Assembly: GCA_964599835.1 (NCBI GenBank)
Contig: CAZRHF010000024.1
Coordinates: 1-23,707 of the forward strand
Direction: 5' to 3'
DNA from: SFWF01 sp964599835
GTDB lineage: Bacteria; Bacillota; Clostridia; Oscillospirales; Acutalibacteraceae
DNA length: 23,707 nucleotides
Shown here: piece after piece, positions 7,156 to 14,704 of the stretch
How the letters are laid out: every line of letters starts with the position of its first letter
Position numbering within the stretch: position 1 is the stretch's first letter
Position numbers and translations under genes: made by a program
The notes under the pieces: generated by a model
The model's input: only the letters and a program-made list of their open reading frames with translations
Told to the model about the DNA's origin: nothing
Database searches by the model: none

Positions 7156-8508
7156 TTAGTCTTTAAACACTACCGTAGCGGAGGTTTTGGGGAGAAGCTC
7201 GATATACCACCATTTATTATCCTTAAAATACTGCAGTTGTGCCTTTGCTTCTGCAGGGTTTACAAGGACTAAGGTCTCGGTGCCGTCGGGGTCCTCAATA
7301 ACACAGCCTGCGGGGGCATAATCTTTTTTACCGTTATAGCTGAAGATGCTGTCAAAGTTTTCCGAAAGTTCAAGCGGATAGACCTTTGAATAGGGCTTTA
7401 CAAAGGGTGCGAAATGCCTGAAGGCCTTATACTGTCCGCTAAAGGAAAGTTCTCCGCTAAGGCTGTTACGTGTAATAAGACCGCCGCAGAAAAAGGGACC
7501 GACGTTGGGGCCTCCCATCTCATCCAGCATCAGATTCCAGCCCGTAAAGGAGGAGTAGCCGCAGGAGAGGGCCTTTATCATCATAAGGGTCCATTTGCAC
7601 CAGTCGGTAGCATAATTATCGTAAAGGCGAGGGCCGCCCTCCGAAAAATGAAGGGAAAGGTCGGGATATTTTTCCTTTATAACCGTAGTTTGTTCTACGG
7701 CGCCTTCGTAATAGTGGAAGGCCACGCCGTCAAGAGCGGCGGCGGTTTCGGGGTGCTCATTCAAGGTCCACAGCACGCGGTCGGTACCTGCAAAATTATG
7801 ATCGTAGCCCCATATTTTTGTTTTAATTCCGTTTTGGTCAAATTTCTTGCGCAATACGGCGATAAACTCGGCTTCGATATCAGGATGCCATATACAGGCA
7901 GGCATTTTACCACCGTTTTGCTGAGTCTCGGGCTCGTTCTGAGGGGTAACGGCATAAATATTTATGCCCTCCTCGGCATAGGCCCCTATAAACTTTACGA
8001 AATAATCGGCATAGCAGTCTATATATTCACGTCTCATATAGCCGCCGCCAATACTTCCGCCCGTTTTCATCCAACCCGGTGGAGACCAGGGGGAGGCAAA
8101 GAGAATAAGTTCGGGATTTATTTCCAGAATTTCTTTTATTATGGGGATTATGTATTTCTTATCACGGTCGATAGAAAAATCTTTAAGCTCCGTATCATTT
8201 TCAGTGTCGTCGTAGGAATAAATCTCGGCAGAATAATCGGATGCGCCAATGGAAAGACGGCCTATACCGAAGCCTAAGCCCGCCTTTGAATAAAGGTGGG
8301 TAAGGAGTTTTTTACGATCGCTCTTCTCCATAAGGCTTAAATTATAGCAGGAAGAGCCCGTGATCGCCACACCAAAGCCCAAAAATCCCTTCAGGGGTGT
8401 TTTTTCAGCTTTGGTCAGGGTTTTCACGCCCGAGAGAGAAGCTCCCGGGGTAACCGTTCTTTCGGAAAGTTCGCCGTATTCATTAGTCGTATAAAGTTTT
8501 GCTTCCAT
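7156..8508 (-). CDS. Glycoside hydrolase family 30 protein (glucosylceramidase-like)
   Basis: A 450-residue clan GH-A retaining beta-glycosidase. Visible: GFGVAITGSSCYNL near 44-57 where GH30 has its GFGG(A/S) motif, ASPWSPPGWMKT (138-149), acid/base Glu192 in TPQNEP, nucleophile Glu290 in HFSEGG, FTGWNLMLDEMGGPN (321-335), and a C-terminal beta-sandwich from about 365 ending in LPKTSATVVF. Family activities include beta-glucosidase, glucosylceramidase, beta-xylosidase and beta-fucosidase; substrate cannot be fixed here. There is no signal peptide, so it acts on an imported glycoside. First gene of a two-gene operon with the deaminase-like gene, under its own promoter; ribosome site AGGCGGTG. 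Confidence 0.92.
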   Translation of the reverse strand: MEAKLYTTNEYGELSERTVTPGASLSGVKTLTKAEKTPLKGFLGFGVAITGSSCYNLSLMEKSDRKKLLTHLYSKAGLGFGIGRLSIGASDYSAEIYSYDDTENDTELKDFSIDRDKKYIIPIIKEILEINPELILFASPWSPPGWMKTGGSIGGGYMRREYIDCYADYFVKFIGAYAEEGINIYAVTPQNEPETQQNGGKMPACIWHPDIEAEFIAVLRKKFDQNGIKTKIWGYDHNFAGTDRVLWTLNEHPETAAALDGVAFHYYEGAVEQTTVIKEKYPDLSLHFSEGGPRLYDNYATDWCKWTLMMIKALSCGYSSFTGWNLMLDEMGGPNVGPFFCGGLITRNSLSGELSFSGQYKAFRHFAPFVKPYSKVYPLELSENFDSIFSYNGKKDYAPAGCVIEDPDGTETLVLVNPAEAKAQLQYFKDNKWWYIELLPKTSATVVFKD

Positions 8509-8538
8509 AATACACCGCCTAAAATGCTATTTATAGTA

Positions 8539-8567
8539 ATTATAATACATAAAACGGGCCGTATCAA
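8539..8567 (-). promoter_or_regulatory. Sigma-A promoter of the GH30–deaminase operon
   Basis: On the minus strand TTGATA (8562-8567), a 17-base spacer and a perfect TATAAT (8539-8544) sit about 31 bases before the GH30 ATG. The -35 box lies within the terminator hairpin of the upstream operon. Confidence 0.8.
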
Positions 8568-8584
8568 GGTAAAATACGACCCGT
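8551..8584 (-). terminator. Terminator of the phosphoesterase–GH–SGNH operon
   Basis: The arms 8554-8564 and 8574-8584 pair over 11 bases. The single non-Watson-Crick position is a G-U pair in minus-strand RNA but an A-C mismatch in plus-strand RNA, which indicates that the minus strand is the functional one. TTTT follows. It begins 8 bases after the SGNH stop. Confidence 0.75.
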
Positions 8585-8592
8585 TAATTGTA

Positions 8593-9162
8593 TTATTCGG
8601 CAGATTCAATTCCGTCGCAAAGCTCCTTGAAACGGGGCAGCCACCATTCCTTATAGCCTTTAAGTGTGGGGTGTACCCCGTCCTTCATATATTCCTTTCT
8701 CTGTTCATCCGAAATGGCGTTGAATTCCTCGTCAAAGAACATATCAAGAAGGTATATACCCAGTTTTTCTTTGTTGTCGACAAACCACTGTACGGTCTCT
8801 TTATAGCCCTCACTTCCGAAATAGGTTCCCGAATAGAAGGCAACGGGGCAGTTCCAGTTTTTCTTTACGTAGTCAACGATGAAGCAAACCGCTTCCTTGG
8901 TCTTTTCAAAATCCACCTTCTGCCAGCTGTCGTTTGTGGATATCTGACAGATTAGGAGGTCGAAGCTTTGGTTCAGATCAACCTTTTTAAGGCGGCTGAC
9001 GTAGGACGCTTCGCCGATATCGGCAAGGGTGGTGCCCGAAACGGCCTCCTTTACGACCTTACAGCCATACTCCTCCCCCATCATTTCGGCAAAGGATACT
9101 CCGCCGTTACCGTAGGTTACCGAAGAGCCTAAAAAGAGAATAGTTTTGTTTTTGATATTCAT
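8593..9162 (-). CDS. SGNH/GDSL-type esterase
   Basis: A 189-residue stand-alone SGNH hydrolase, cytoplasmic (no signal peptide). Block I reads LGSSVTYG with nucleophile Ser14, block II has Gly43 in AVSGTT, block III is ISTND with Asn77, and block V DGVHPTLKGY supplies Asp161 and His164. All four family blocks are intact, so it should be active, most probably as a carbohydrate acetylesterase given its place after a glycosidase-like gene (inference). It starts 11 bases after that gene's stop with an AGGTGAT ribosome site and closes a three-gene operon before a terminator. It is independent of the larger sialidase–SGNH fusion further on, which has its own SGNH domain. Confidence 0.88.
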   Translation of the reverse strand: MNIKNKTILFLGSSVTYGNGGVSFAEMMGEEYGCKVVKEAVSGTTLADIGEASYVSRLKKVDLNQSFDLLICQISTNDSWQKVDFEKTKEAVCFIVDYVKKNWNCPVAFYSGTYFGSEGYKETVQWFVDNKEKLGIYLLDMFFDEEFNAISDEQRKEYMKDGVHPTLKGYKEWWLPRFKELCDGIESAE

Positions 9163-9173
9163 AAGATCACCTT

Positions 9174-10667
9174 TTAAATAAGCTTTATTACAACACCCGG
9201 TTCGGAGGTGTCGGCGGAGGGCTGAGCAGAGGTGCCGATACTGTGGACGATATCACCGTGAATAATTATTTGTCCGTTTGAAATTTCCGACTCATCGGTA
9301 ATATCCAAAGCAGTATCACCTGCTAAGTCCTGCATATAGACCGATTTAATTTCTCTTTCGGTTTTAAGGATAAGGTTCTTATATTCGCCGAATACACCTA
9401 CCGTGTCGGCCTTGCCTATATTTGCGGTTACGTCGCATTTGGGAACAAAATAATCTCTTTCCCTTGTTCTGCCCAGGGTAGCTATAGAATAGACACTGTT
9501 GGGGTTAAGCGAAGCAACGCAGTAAGGAATATCTCCGCTTGAATCGGGCGAAACGTGCGGAAGCTCTGTATTCCTCGCAATTGCAGATGGTGCAGATTTC
9601 GTTAGCAGGCCATCTGTCAGAAAATCCTTGACCTGAACCTGTTTAAGCCAAAACGCCTCTATTTCCTCCTCAATTTTTTCAAATCTCCAATTATCCGAAA
9701 GCATTGTTTTCGACACATTAAAGCTGTCGCAAGAAAATGCAGGAGCAATTCGGTGCCACCGTGCCGCCCTTAAAACCTCGGTAGTCTTTGTTTTAAGGTT
9801 TCGGTGCAGCTTCGGGAAGGACATATCGGCCCTGCCGTCGGGCAGTTCTCCTACATACGGATGACGCATTATTCCGAAAGCAAAGCCGCCGGCCGCTCCG
9901 ATATATGCCTCGTCTTCGCAGTTTATCAGGCCTTTATTGTTGCCCACAGCCTTGCCTGCATCTCCGTAGCTGCAAAGTTTTTCCATAGTCATAGGTATGG
10001 ACATTATGGCAGGCACGTCGTAGGTTCTGAAGGTGTCGGCATAAGGAATAATATCCTTTACCATTGCCTGTTCAATCGTAAGACCGGGAGCGTGTATCCG
10101 TCCGAGATCGGTAAGCATCTTCCTGAACTCAAAGGCCGTCTTCCGATCTGACCAAGGAGATCTCTTTCCCCAATCTACCTTCCAATAACCAAAGCCTGAC
10201 GCGTGAGCCGCTTTGAGTCTTTCAGTCCAGTATTCTTCGTCGGTCTTTTCGCCCATAAACAGCGGAGATTCCTGTGCACACACCCAACCGCCGAGACCCC
10301 TCCAGCCGAGAGCCTTTACCCTATCGGTCAGATTTTTAAGGGCTTCGGCGTTATTATTCGAATTCTTTACAGCCTCGGGGAACTTTTCTTCGCTTAAAAT
10401 AAGGCTACCGTAGTATTCCGTGTTATTATCGAGCGGAACGTCCCAGCTATCATCCATAACGAGAAACAGATCACGTCGGGCCTCTTCGTAAAAGTATGCC
10501 CAGCCGTAAGGCTTTTCGGGACTGAACAAAGAGTTTTCGCAAATAGCCTTACGCTGTGCCTGCGGCTTGCCGTCGCTTGTGGCATAAAGCTGGGTCTGCC
10601 AGGTACAGTAGTAGTCGGGGGTGGGGTTTTCTATATCGGGAACTAAATTTATATCGGTTTTCTTCAT
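9174..10667 (-). CDS. Putative clan GH-D-like glycoside hydrolase (GH27/GH36-type TIM barrel)
   Basis: A 497-residue cytoplasmic protein with the look of an alpha-galactosidase-clan TIM barrel. An early DDSWD segment (72-76) is followed by LGWRGLGGWV (120-129), then GFGYWKVDWG (158-167), whose Asp165 sits where the GH27/GH36 nucleophile (K-x-D) is found. FRTYDV (213-218) has Asp217 where the acid/base Asp of the R-x-x-D motif would lie. The C-terminal third looks like a beta-rich domain. Overall similarity to characterised alpha-galactosidases seems low, so activity and sugar are open; an inactive or new GH family is possible. Its start shares one base with the stop of the upstream phosphoesterase (TAATG), so the two are tightly coupled. 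Confidence 0.6.
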   Translation of the reverse strand: MKKTDINLVPDIENPTPDYYCTWQTQLYATSDGKPQAQRKAICENSLFSPEKPYGWAYFYEEARRDLFLVMDDSWDVPLDNNTEYYGSLILSEEKFPEAVKNSNNNAEALKNLTDRVKALGWRGLGGWVCAQESPLFMGEKTDEEYWTERLKAAHASGFGYWKVDWGKRSPWSDRKTAFEFRKMLTDLGRIHAPGLTIEQAMVKDIIPYADTFRTYDVPAIMSIPMTMEKLCSYGDAGKAVGNNKGLINCEDEAYIGAAGGFAFGIMRHPYVGELPDGRADMSFPKLHRNLKTKTTEVLRAARWHRIAPAFSCDSFNVSKTMLSDNWRFEKIEEEIEAFWLKQVQVKDFLTDGLLTKSAPSAIARNTELPHVSPDSSGDIPYCVASLNPNSVYSIATLGRTRERDYFVPKCDVTANIGKADTVGVFGEYKNLILKTEREIKSVYMQDLAGDTALDITDESEISNGQIIIHGDIVHSIGTSAQPSADTSEPGVVIKLI

Positions 10668-11497
10668 TATACTATTTCCAATTCTCGAACAAAGCCTGCA
10701 AAGCTTCCGTGGGTAGCATACTGAGGAAGGGTGTCGGTCAGCATATCGTCAAGATTAAGATGCGTATGGCCCACCACAACCGCCTTTATGAGCGGCTCGC
10801 TCTTGATGTATTCAACAGCGCGAAGGGTCGGCTCGTCGGGAGTCTGCTGACGTCTTCTGTGTTCCTGATACCGATTTAGTATATGTTCAGGTGCACCGGT
10901 AACGGAAAGACCTTCTTCAGTTATGCTTGTATTACGTTTACGGGCCATTGCTTCGGTGAAAAGGGGGACGTGCATAGCGAGAATTATGGGATAGCCCTTT
11001 GCCGCCTCGGCCTTAAGCAGTTCGGTCTGACCGCCGGATATAAGATAATACGAATCGTCCAGAGTGACGATGTTGACCCCGTTTATAATGCGGGAATCGA
11101 AATAGAGATTGCTTTTTATGTGGGGTGCGATCTGCTTTATCTTTTCCCACTTATATTCATAATCTTCTTTAGCCTGTCCCACACAGTGGCAGAAGTCGTG
11201 ATTGCCCGCGGCATAGATATAGTCGACGTCGGAGAAATGCTTATCGGTAAACGCGAAAATCTCGTCGGATAAAAAGTCGATAAGGTCGCCCGTATGGAGG
11301 ACGGGCATATTGTTTTTCCGTGCATAATCGAGTGCTTTCAAGAAATAGTCCTCGGTGCAACCGGGATAGTCTTTGTCGAAGCAGCTCCGCCTCGGATGGT
11401 CTCCTGTAATATGAGTATCGGTGATATGAAGCAGTTTAAAGGGCTTTTCGATACCGATATTTATAGTAGTTTTAATGATCTGCAGTTCTTTGCTCAT
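10667..11497 (-). CDS. Calcineurin-like metallophosphoesterase
   Basis: A 276-residue two-metal phosphoesterase of the calcineurin-like superfamily. The full motif set is present: DTH (27-29), GDLID (70-74), GNHDF (98-102), His176 in AMHVP, and GHTH (243-246). No signal peptide or membrane segment, so it is cytoplasmic. First gene of an operon with the GH-D-like protein and an SGNH esterase, divergent from an AraC regulator 109 bases away. It may remove a phosphate from an imported phosphosugar or split a phosphodiester before glycosidase action, but the family also covers nucleotide and protein phosphatases, so this is inference. Start supported by TTAGGAGA eight bases upstream. Confidence 0.88.
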   Translation of the reverse strand: MSKELQIIKTTINIGIEKPFKLLHITDTHITGDHPRRSCFDKDYPGCTEDYFLKALDYARKNNMPVLHTGDLIDFLSDEIFAFTDKHFSDVDYIYAAGNHDFCHCVGQAKEDYEYKWEKIKQIAPHIKSNLYFDSRIINGVNIVTLDDSYYLISGGQTELLKAEAAKGYPIILAMHVPLFTEAMARKRNTSITEEGLSVTGAPEHILNRYQEHRRRQQTPDEPTLRAVEYIKSEPLIKAVVVGHTHLNLDDMLTDTLPQYATHGSFAGFVRELEIV

Positions 11498-11547
11498 AAA
11501 AATCTCCTAAAATAGTTCGATACGGTAATATTAACATATTATGCGTC

Positions 11548-11576
11548 TTTACAAAATAGATTTTTAACGGTATAAT
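11548..11576 (+). promoter_or_regulatory. Sigma-A promoter of the second AraC gene
   Basis: TTTACA (11548-11553), 17-base spacer, perfect TATAAT (11571-11576), 30 bases before the AraC ATG, with TGAGGT as ribosome site. Confidence 0.8.
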
Positions 11577-11606
11577 ATGGATAAATGTTATATTTGAGGT
11601 AAAGTT

Positions 11607-12446
11607 ATGTTGTTTTCACCACTCACCGAAAACGGAGAATATCTATACTACAGAAGAATAACCAAGCCGTTACAGGGCGATATTTCCGTAATAGAAGTAG
11701 GCTGCAACCGCGTGTCCCAAACACATTACCGTGTGCTTAAAAGAAATTTGTTTATAATTCATTATATAATAAGCGGCAAAGGGGAATTTTCGGGTGAAGG
11801 CTTTGATAAGAGCTGTGGATATCTTGTCAGACCGGACGACCTCGAAGTACACAAGGCAGACAAAAACGACCCTTATGAAAGCTGCTGGATAATGCTACGG
11901 GGGGCAGGAGTGCCTGAACTGCTGCGAAGGTGCGGCTTACCCGAATATGGCGGAGTTTTTAATTTTGACAAAAACGATGCCGCCGCAAAAATACTTAAAA
12001 GAGTCATTTTTGATATTGAGCCACACAACGATTTCGAAGAGGTTGCCCTTATGCAGTCTGCCTTTTATGAGCTGCTTGCTCTTCACGCAGAAAGTGCAAC
12101 GGATGCCGTTTCCCCCTCCTGTCTTAAGGCTCAGAGTGTTAAAAACTATATTAAGGACAATTATCATCAGCCTATAAAAATAAGCGAGCTGGCCGAAAAA
12201 TATAATTTTACGAGAAGCTATTTATATTCATTCTTTAAAAAAGAATATGGTGTTTCCCCAAAGGAATATCTTTTAAACTACAGAATAGACAAAGCAAAAC
12301 AACTGCTCGCAGACACCGCCGTATCCCTTACGGTAAAGGAGGTAGCTTTTGCGGTTGGATTTGAGGATCCGTTATATTTCTCAAGAGTGTTTCATAAAAA
12401 AAACGGTGTATCACCGACTAAGTTTAAGAACTTAAGCAAATCCTAA
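11607..12446 (+). CDS. AraC family transcriptional regulator
   Basis: A 279-residue regulator. The N-terminal half is an AraC-type ligand-binding region (FIIHYIISGKGEF near 49-61, SCGYLVRPDDLEVHKADK near 68-85). The C-terminal 100 residues are the HTH_18-type DNA-binding domain (IKISELAEKYNFTRSYLYSF and LTVKEVAFAVGFEDPLYFSR, ending GVSPTKFKNL). It faces away from the metallophosphoesterase–GH-D-like–SGNH operon and probably controls it; the arrangement mirrors the other AraC/operon pair in this window. The inducing ligand cannot be read from sequence. Start fixed by the nearby promoter and the TGAGGT site. Confidence 0.93.
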   Translation: MLFSPLTENGEYLYYRRITKPLQGDISVIEVGCNRVSQTHYRVLKRNLFIIHYIISGKGEFSGEGFDKSCGYLVRPDDLEVHKADKNDPYESCWIMLRGAGVPELLRRCGLPEYGGVFNFDKNDAAAKILKRVIFDIEPHNDFEEVALMQSAFYELLALHAESATDAVSPSCLKAQSVKNYIKDNYHQPIKISELAEKYNFTRSYLYSFFKKEYGVSPKEYLLNYRIDKAKQLLADTAVSLTVKEVAFAVGFEDPLYFSRVFHKKNGVSPTKFKNLSKS

Positions 12447-12455
12447 GCGAAAATA

Positions 12456-12508
12456 AAAATACAGACATAGAGTAACTTTTAAAAGAAAGCTATCTATGTC
12501 TGTATTTT
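12456..12508. terminator. Bidirectional terminator between AraC and GH42-like genes
   Basis: A perfect 16-base stem (12456-12471 with 12493-12508) has A-rich and T-rich ends on the two sides and a 21-base loop that itself contains CTTTTAAAAG. It separates two convergent genes. Confidence 0.85.
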
Positions 12509-12509
12509 A

Positions 12510-14594
12510 TTACATTATTTCTCCGCTGTCCAAGTTTATAAGGATGGTTTTAAAGTCTTCGGTCTTGATCGTGATTTCTTTACCGTTTTTAAGGAAGAAT
12601 TTACGCTCCCCTGCCCTTTGGCAGTTAATTGCGGCATAGCCGTAACCGACGTTTACGGGCTCCCCGGAATCTGTCCAGAGGTGGACGCCAGCCTTCATAA
12701 GAAGCTCCTTTGCTGTTACCTTGTCGAGATAGGGCATTGCATAGAAGACCGAATTATCCTTTTCGGCGGCGGCAACCCTGCCGTTATCGAAGAAGGCTAT
12801 GGGAGACGCGGTATCGTCCTCCACACAGAAGAGGGGGCGATAGCCTTCGGGAATTTCGATATCCTCTTCATTATTTTTAAGAAGTGCGGCATCGGTCTTT
12901 CCCATATTCATACCGAGAAGGTCGTTCGTATGCTTTATATCCAGAGTATTTCCGTCGCAGTAGCCGTAGCCGCCAAGGAATATACACATTTTATCCTTTT
13001 TAAGGCCGTTTATAAAGGCTCTCTTTTCAGGGGTTACGATATGACAGTTTACAAATGCTATGGCCTTATATCTGTCCAGATCGGCCTTTTCAAGGTCTTT
13101 AAGATAGATGCAGTCGAAGGCGGCACCGGCACGGGCAAATGCATCGTGGACCTTATGGTCGTAGTCGTAGACCCCGGCTCTCACATAATAAGAATCGGCA
13201 TCGTAGACGATAAGCAGGTCGGTATCGGTAGTATATGGCTTTTCGGAGATCTTATCGGCAAAAGCCTTAAGGTCTTTGATCTCGGCCATCATATGGGGAG
13301 CATCCCACCAACCGACCTTTCTGTAAATGTTGCCTGCTTTTGGGTTTCTGACCTCTTTCCACCAACCCATGCTGAGAACAAGGCGGTGGTCGTAGAACCA
13401 GAAGCCCTGACCGTAGAAGAGAGGCTGGAAGACGTTTCTGCGCATTGTGGCAAAGCTTTCGGGGAACATTTCGGGGTCGCCGCCAACAAAGTTATTAGTG
13501 CCGTAGGGGGCCTGATCCATTTCGGTGAGCCAGAGCTTGCCGTTCAGTCTGCAGGATTCCAAGAGGGCGCGCTGAATTGTAATGCCCTCGGGCAGACGCT
13601 GGTCAAGATAGCAGAAGGGGCCTGCAAGGAAGTCCAGCTCGGGGGCTGAATGAACCTTTTTTACGTCCAGATGACCGCCGATGGTCATATTGCTTCCGCC
13701 CGTGCCGAGGAAATAGCCGTAGAAAGCACCGCAAAGACGGGTGGGGCAAACCTCTTTTGTCGCACGGCAAAAATATAAAATTGCATTTGTTACAGAGGCC
13801 TGAAGGGCGTGCTGAGAGTCTATAATTCTCATAGAAAGTCTCGGATCGCGGTAGAGTCCGTCGTCACCCTTTTGGAAGGTCTCGGGGTGGAACTCGGCGG
13901 TATCGAAGGTGACCTCGGAGTCGTTCCAGGCGGCCTTTAAGGCATCTTCAGTCTTATACTTCTCTTTTAAATACTCTTTAAAAAACTCCTTCATCGGAGC
14001 AGAAACGTCGGTACCGAAATTGTGCCACTCTCCGTTTTTACCGTAGGCAAACTGAACCGACATAAGGGCTTCGCCCTCGGGGGTTCCCTCTAAAGCCTTT
14101 AAGAAGAGCACCAATTTTTCGGTAGACTCCTTAAGCCATTTTTTAGAGGCGTTGCTGACACGAAGGTGTTTATTACCGTCGTTGGCAATAAGACGGGACT
14201 GCTCGCCGTTGTCAATACCCTCAAAATCGCCCTCCTTGGTGCGGTAAATGATACACTCATCGGGGTTATCGCGAAGCCACCAATAGGGCGGATTCATATG
14301 AAGACGGATATTGATCTTAGCGTTCGGATTAGCGTCTAAAACTCCTCCGATCTCGGCTAAAATAGGCTCGGGGTCAAATTCCTCGGCCTTTCTCCAACCG
14401 AGGCAAAGCGAAGAATCGCAGGAAACGATATTAACTCCGGCTTCACCGAACTGCGCAATATTTTTCTGTGCGTAAGCGGTGTTGGAGCGGGCGGCAGGAA
14501 AATCGCTGAGGCCGTAGATAACGGGAGCGACAGCCTTTCCGTCTATATAAAGCTCGGGCTTATTGTTACTGAATTTTACCTTATGATCAGCCAT
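12510..14594 (-). CDS. GH42-like beta-galactosidase family protein
   Basis: A 694-residue clan GH-A protein resembling GH42 beta-galactosidases. It has an N-terminal barrel with GVNIVSCDSS (53-62), acid/base Glu189 in GKNGEW, a GH42-like helix (FKEYLKEKYKTEDALKAAW, 205-223) and nucleophile Glu358 in LTEMD. A middle segment from about 455 (TDLLIVYDAD) resembles the trimerisation domain and is followed by a small beta domain at the end. No signal peptide, so it acts inside the cell. The open frame runs 30 codons further upstream, but that extension overlaps the promoter and the neighbouring terminator; the ATG at 14594 has an AAAGGGG site and starts the conserved sequence. Single-gene unit. Substrate specificity uncertain, since the family includes arabinosidases and other variants. 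Confidence 0.8.
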   Translation of the reverse strand: MADHKVKFSNNKPELYIDGKAVAPVIYGLSDFPAARSNTAYAQKNIAQFGEAGVNIVSCDSSLCLGWRKAEEFDPEPILAEIGGVLDANPNAKINIRLHMNPPYWWLRDNPDECIIYRTKEGDFEGIDNGEQSRLIANDGNKHLRVSNASKKWLKESTEKLVLFLKALEGTPEGEALMSVQFAYGKNGEWHNFGTDVSAPMKEFFKEYLKEKYKTEDALKAAWNDSEVTFDTAEFHPETFQKGDDGLYRDPRLSMRIIDSQHALQASVTNAILYFCRATKEVCPTRLCGAFYGYFLGTGGSNMTIGGHLDVKKVHSAPELDFLAGPFCYLDQRLPEGITIQRALLESCRLNGKLWLTEMDQAPYGTNNFVGGDPEMFPESFATMRRNVFQPLFYGQGFWFYDHRLVLSMGWWKEVRNPKAGNIYRKVGWWDAPHMMAEIKDLKAFADKISEKPYTTDTDLLIVYDADSYYVRAGVYDYDHKVHDAFARAGAAFDCIYLKDLEKADLDRYKAIAFVNCHIVTPEKRAFINGLKKDKMCIFLGGYGYCDGNTLDIKHTNDLLGMNMGKTDAALLKNNEEDIEIPEGYRPLFCVEDDTASPIAFFDNGRVAAAEKDNSVFYAMPYLDKVTAKELLMKAGVHLWTDSGEPVNVGYGYAAINCQRAGERKFFLKNGKEITIKTEDFKTILINLDSGEIM

Positions 14595-14619
14595 CTTAAA
14601 GACCCCTTTCGTATTTTTA

Positions 14620-14648
14620 ATTATATAACCAAGCAGTAGGATTGTCAA
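14620..14648 (-). promoter_or_regulatory. Consensus sigma-A promoter of the GH42-like gene
   Basis: On the minus strand TTGACA (14643-14648), exactly 17 bases, TATAAT (14620-14625): a perfect match to consensus in both boxes. The predicted transcript starts about 19 bases before the ATG at 14594, which rules out the longer reading frame. Confidence 0.9.
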
Positions 14649-14665
14649 CTCCCCAAAGCATAGAG

Positions 14666-14700
14666 AAAAGCCCGCAAAACTCACGTTTTGCGGGCTTTTT
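14666..14700 (-). terminator. Terminator of the murI–DUF1934–argS operon
   Basis: A perfect 15-base stem (14666-14680 with 14685-14699) rich in GC at its core, four-base loop, T-run on exit, just after the argS stop. Another T-run on the plus side is of no known use here. Confidence 0.9.
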
Positions 14701-14704
14701 GATA

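Noticed and set aside
7414..8277. A 287-codon plus-strand open frame
   Set aside because: Antisense shadow of the GH30 gene, whose catalytic motifs lie on the other strand.
10139..10149. TCTTCCGATCT, identical to the end of a common sequencing adapter
   Set aside because: It is only 11 bases, lies in frame within a continuous coding sequence and the next bases do not match the adapter, so chance is the better explanation.
12618..13649. A 343-codon plus-strand open frame
   Set aside because: Antisense shadow of the GH42-like gene, caused by its codon bias; no domain or ribosome site.
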